The notes below the pieces were generated by a model. It saw nothing but the letters and a program-made list of their open reading frames with translations. It had not been told where the DNA came from and did no database searches. DNA of 13,952 nt from Patescibacteria group bacterium (GTDB lineage: Bacteria; Patescibacteriota; Gracilibacteria; JAHISY01), in the NCBI GenBank assembly GCA_018817365.1, contig JAHISY010000086.1:1-13952 (forward strand), read 5' to 3'. Both the position numbers and the translations under genes were made by a program. Positions 13,922 to 13,952 of the stretch are shown here, one piece after another. Each line of letters opens with the position of its first letter. Within the stretch, counting starts at the first letter, position 1.

Positions 13922-13952
13922 ATGCAAAAAGCACTCACCCTCCTCCTCACGC
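13922..13952 (+). CDS. Start of an exported or membrane protein, truncated by window edge
   Basis: Only ten codons are visible: MQKALTLLLT. A lysine followed by a Leu-rich run suggests a signal peptide or a first membrane segment. The start is supported by the promoter motif 6 nt upstream; no Shine-Dalgarno is present. The product cannot be identified. It is divergent from the subtilase gene and shares the 390-bp control region with it. Confidence 0.5.
   Translation, partial: MQKALTLLLT

Noticed and set aside
13654..13952. Plus-strand open frame through the divergent region to the window end
   Set aside because: No ATG before 13861; it overlaps the start of the better supported gene at 13922 in another frame and crosses the promoter and palindrome.
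1..13952. UGA recoded as glycine (code 25)
   Set aside because: All major frames are full length without in-frame TGA, and glycine uses normal GGN codons.

Overview
The window looks like a piece of a small-genome bacterium of the Candidate Phyla Radiation (Patescibacteria), possibly Peregrinibacteria-like; this is an inference. It rests on a DUF4012 envelope protein, a very large SLH-anchored subtilase, the near absence of Shine-Dalgarno sequences, and short palindromic inserts read through in frame as the peptide word LPTGKV (LPVGRQV on the other strand). All clear genes end in TAA or TAG and none contains an in-frame TGA, so UGA does not appear to be recoded as glycine as it is in Gracilibacteria.

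Layout. Positions 1-1383 (+) hold the 3' part of a DUF4012 gene. It converges on clpC (1482-4088, -), and the gap between them is filled by an 89-bp heptanucleotide array. clpC is divergent from pyrD (4227-5147, +) across a 138-bp promoter region. pyrD is followed on the same strand by a hicB-hicA toxin-antitoxin pair (5157-5604), a small lipoprotein (5634-6020) and a pyrK-like electron-transfer subunit (6087-6947). PyrD and PyrK would together form a class 1B dihydroorotate dehydrogenase for pyrimidine synthesis, here split by an apparent insertion. pyrK carries two hairpin-forming palindromes inside its reading frame, and a third palindrome lies just after it.

Positions 7115-13468 (-) encode a mosaic protein of about 2,100 residues: acidic low-complexity region, I9-like prodomain, S8 subtilisin domain with an inserted MAM/jelly-roll-like module, parallel beta-helix, a series of Ig-like/DUF5011/FN3 modules, Gly-Ser linker, beta-rich domain and three SLH repeats. 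Its natural start is probably at 13529. An 11-base G (C on the coding strand) tract right after that start puts the signal peptide one base out of frame with the protein. This is either a phase-variation switch or a homopolymer sequencing error.

Positions 13530-13921 are a divergent control region: a sigma70-like promoter with a dyad for the subtilase, a compact stretch of three consecutive potential hairpins (which also has open frames), a 19-bp near-perfect palindrome, and an extended -10 placed 6 nt before the ATG of a rightward gene that runs off the window. Several genes share this TAAAAT-N6/7-ATG layout, which predicts leaderless mRNAs.
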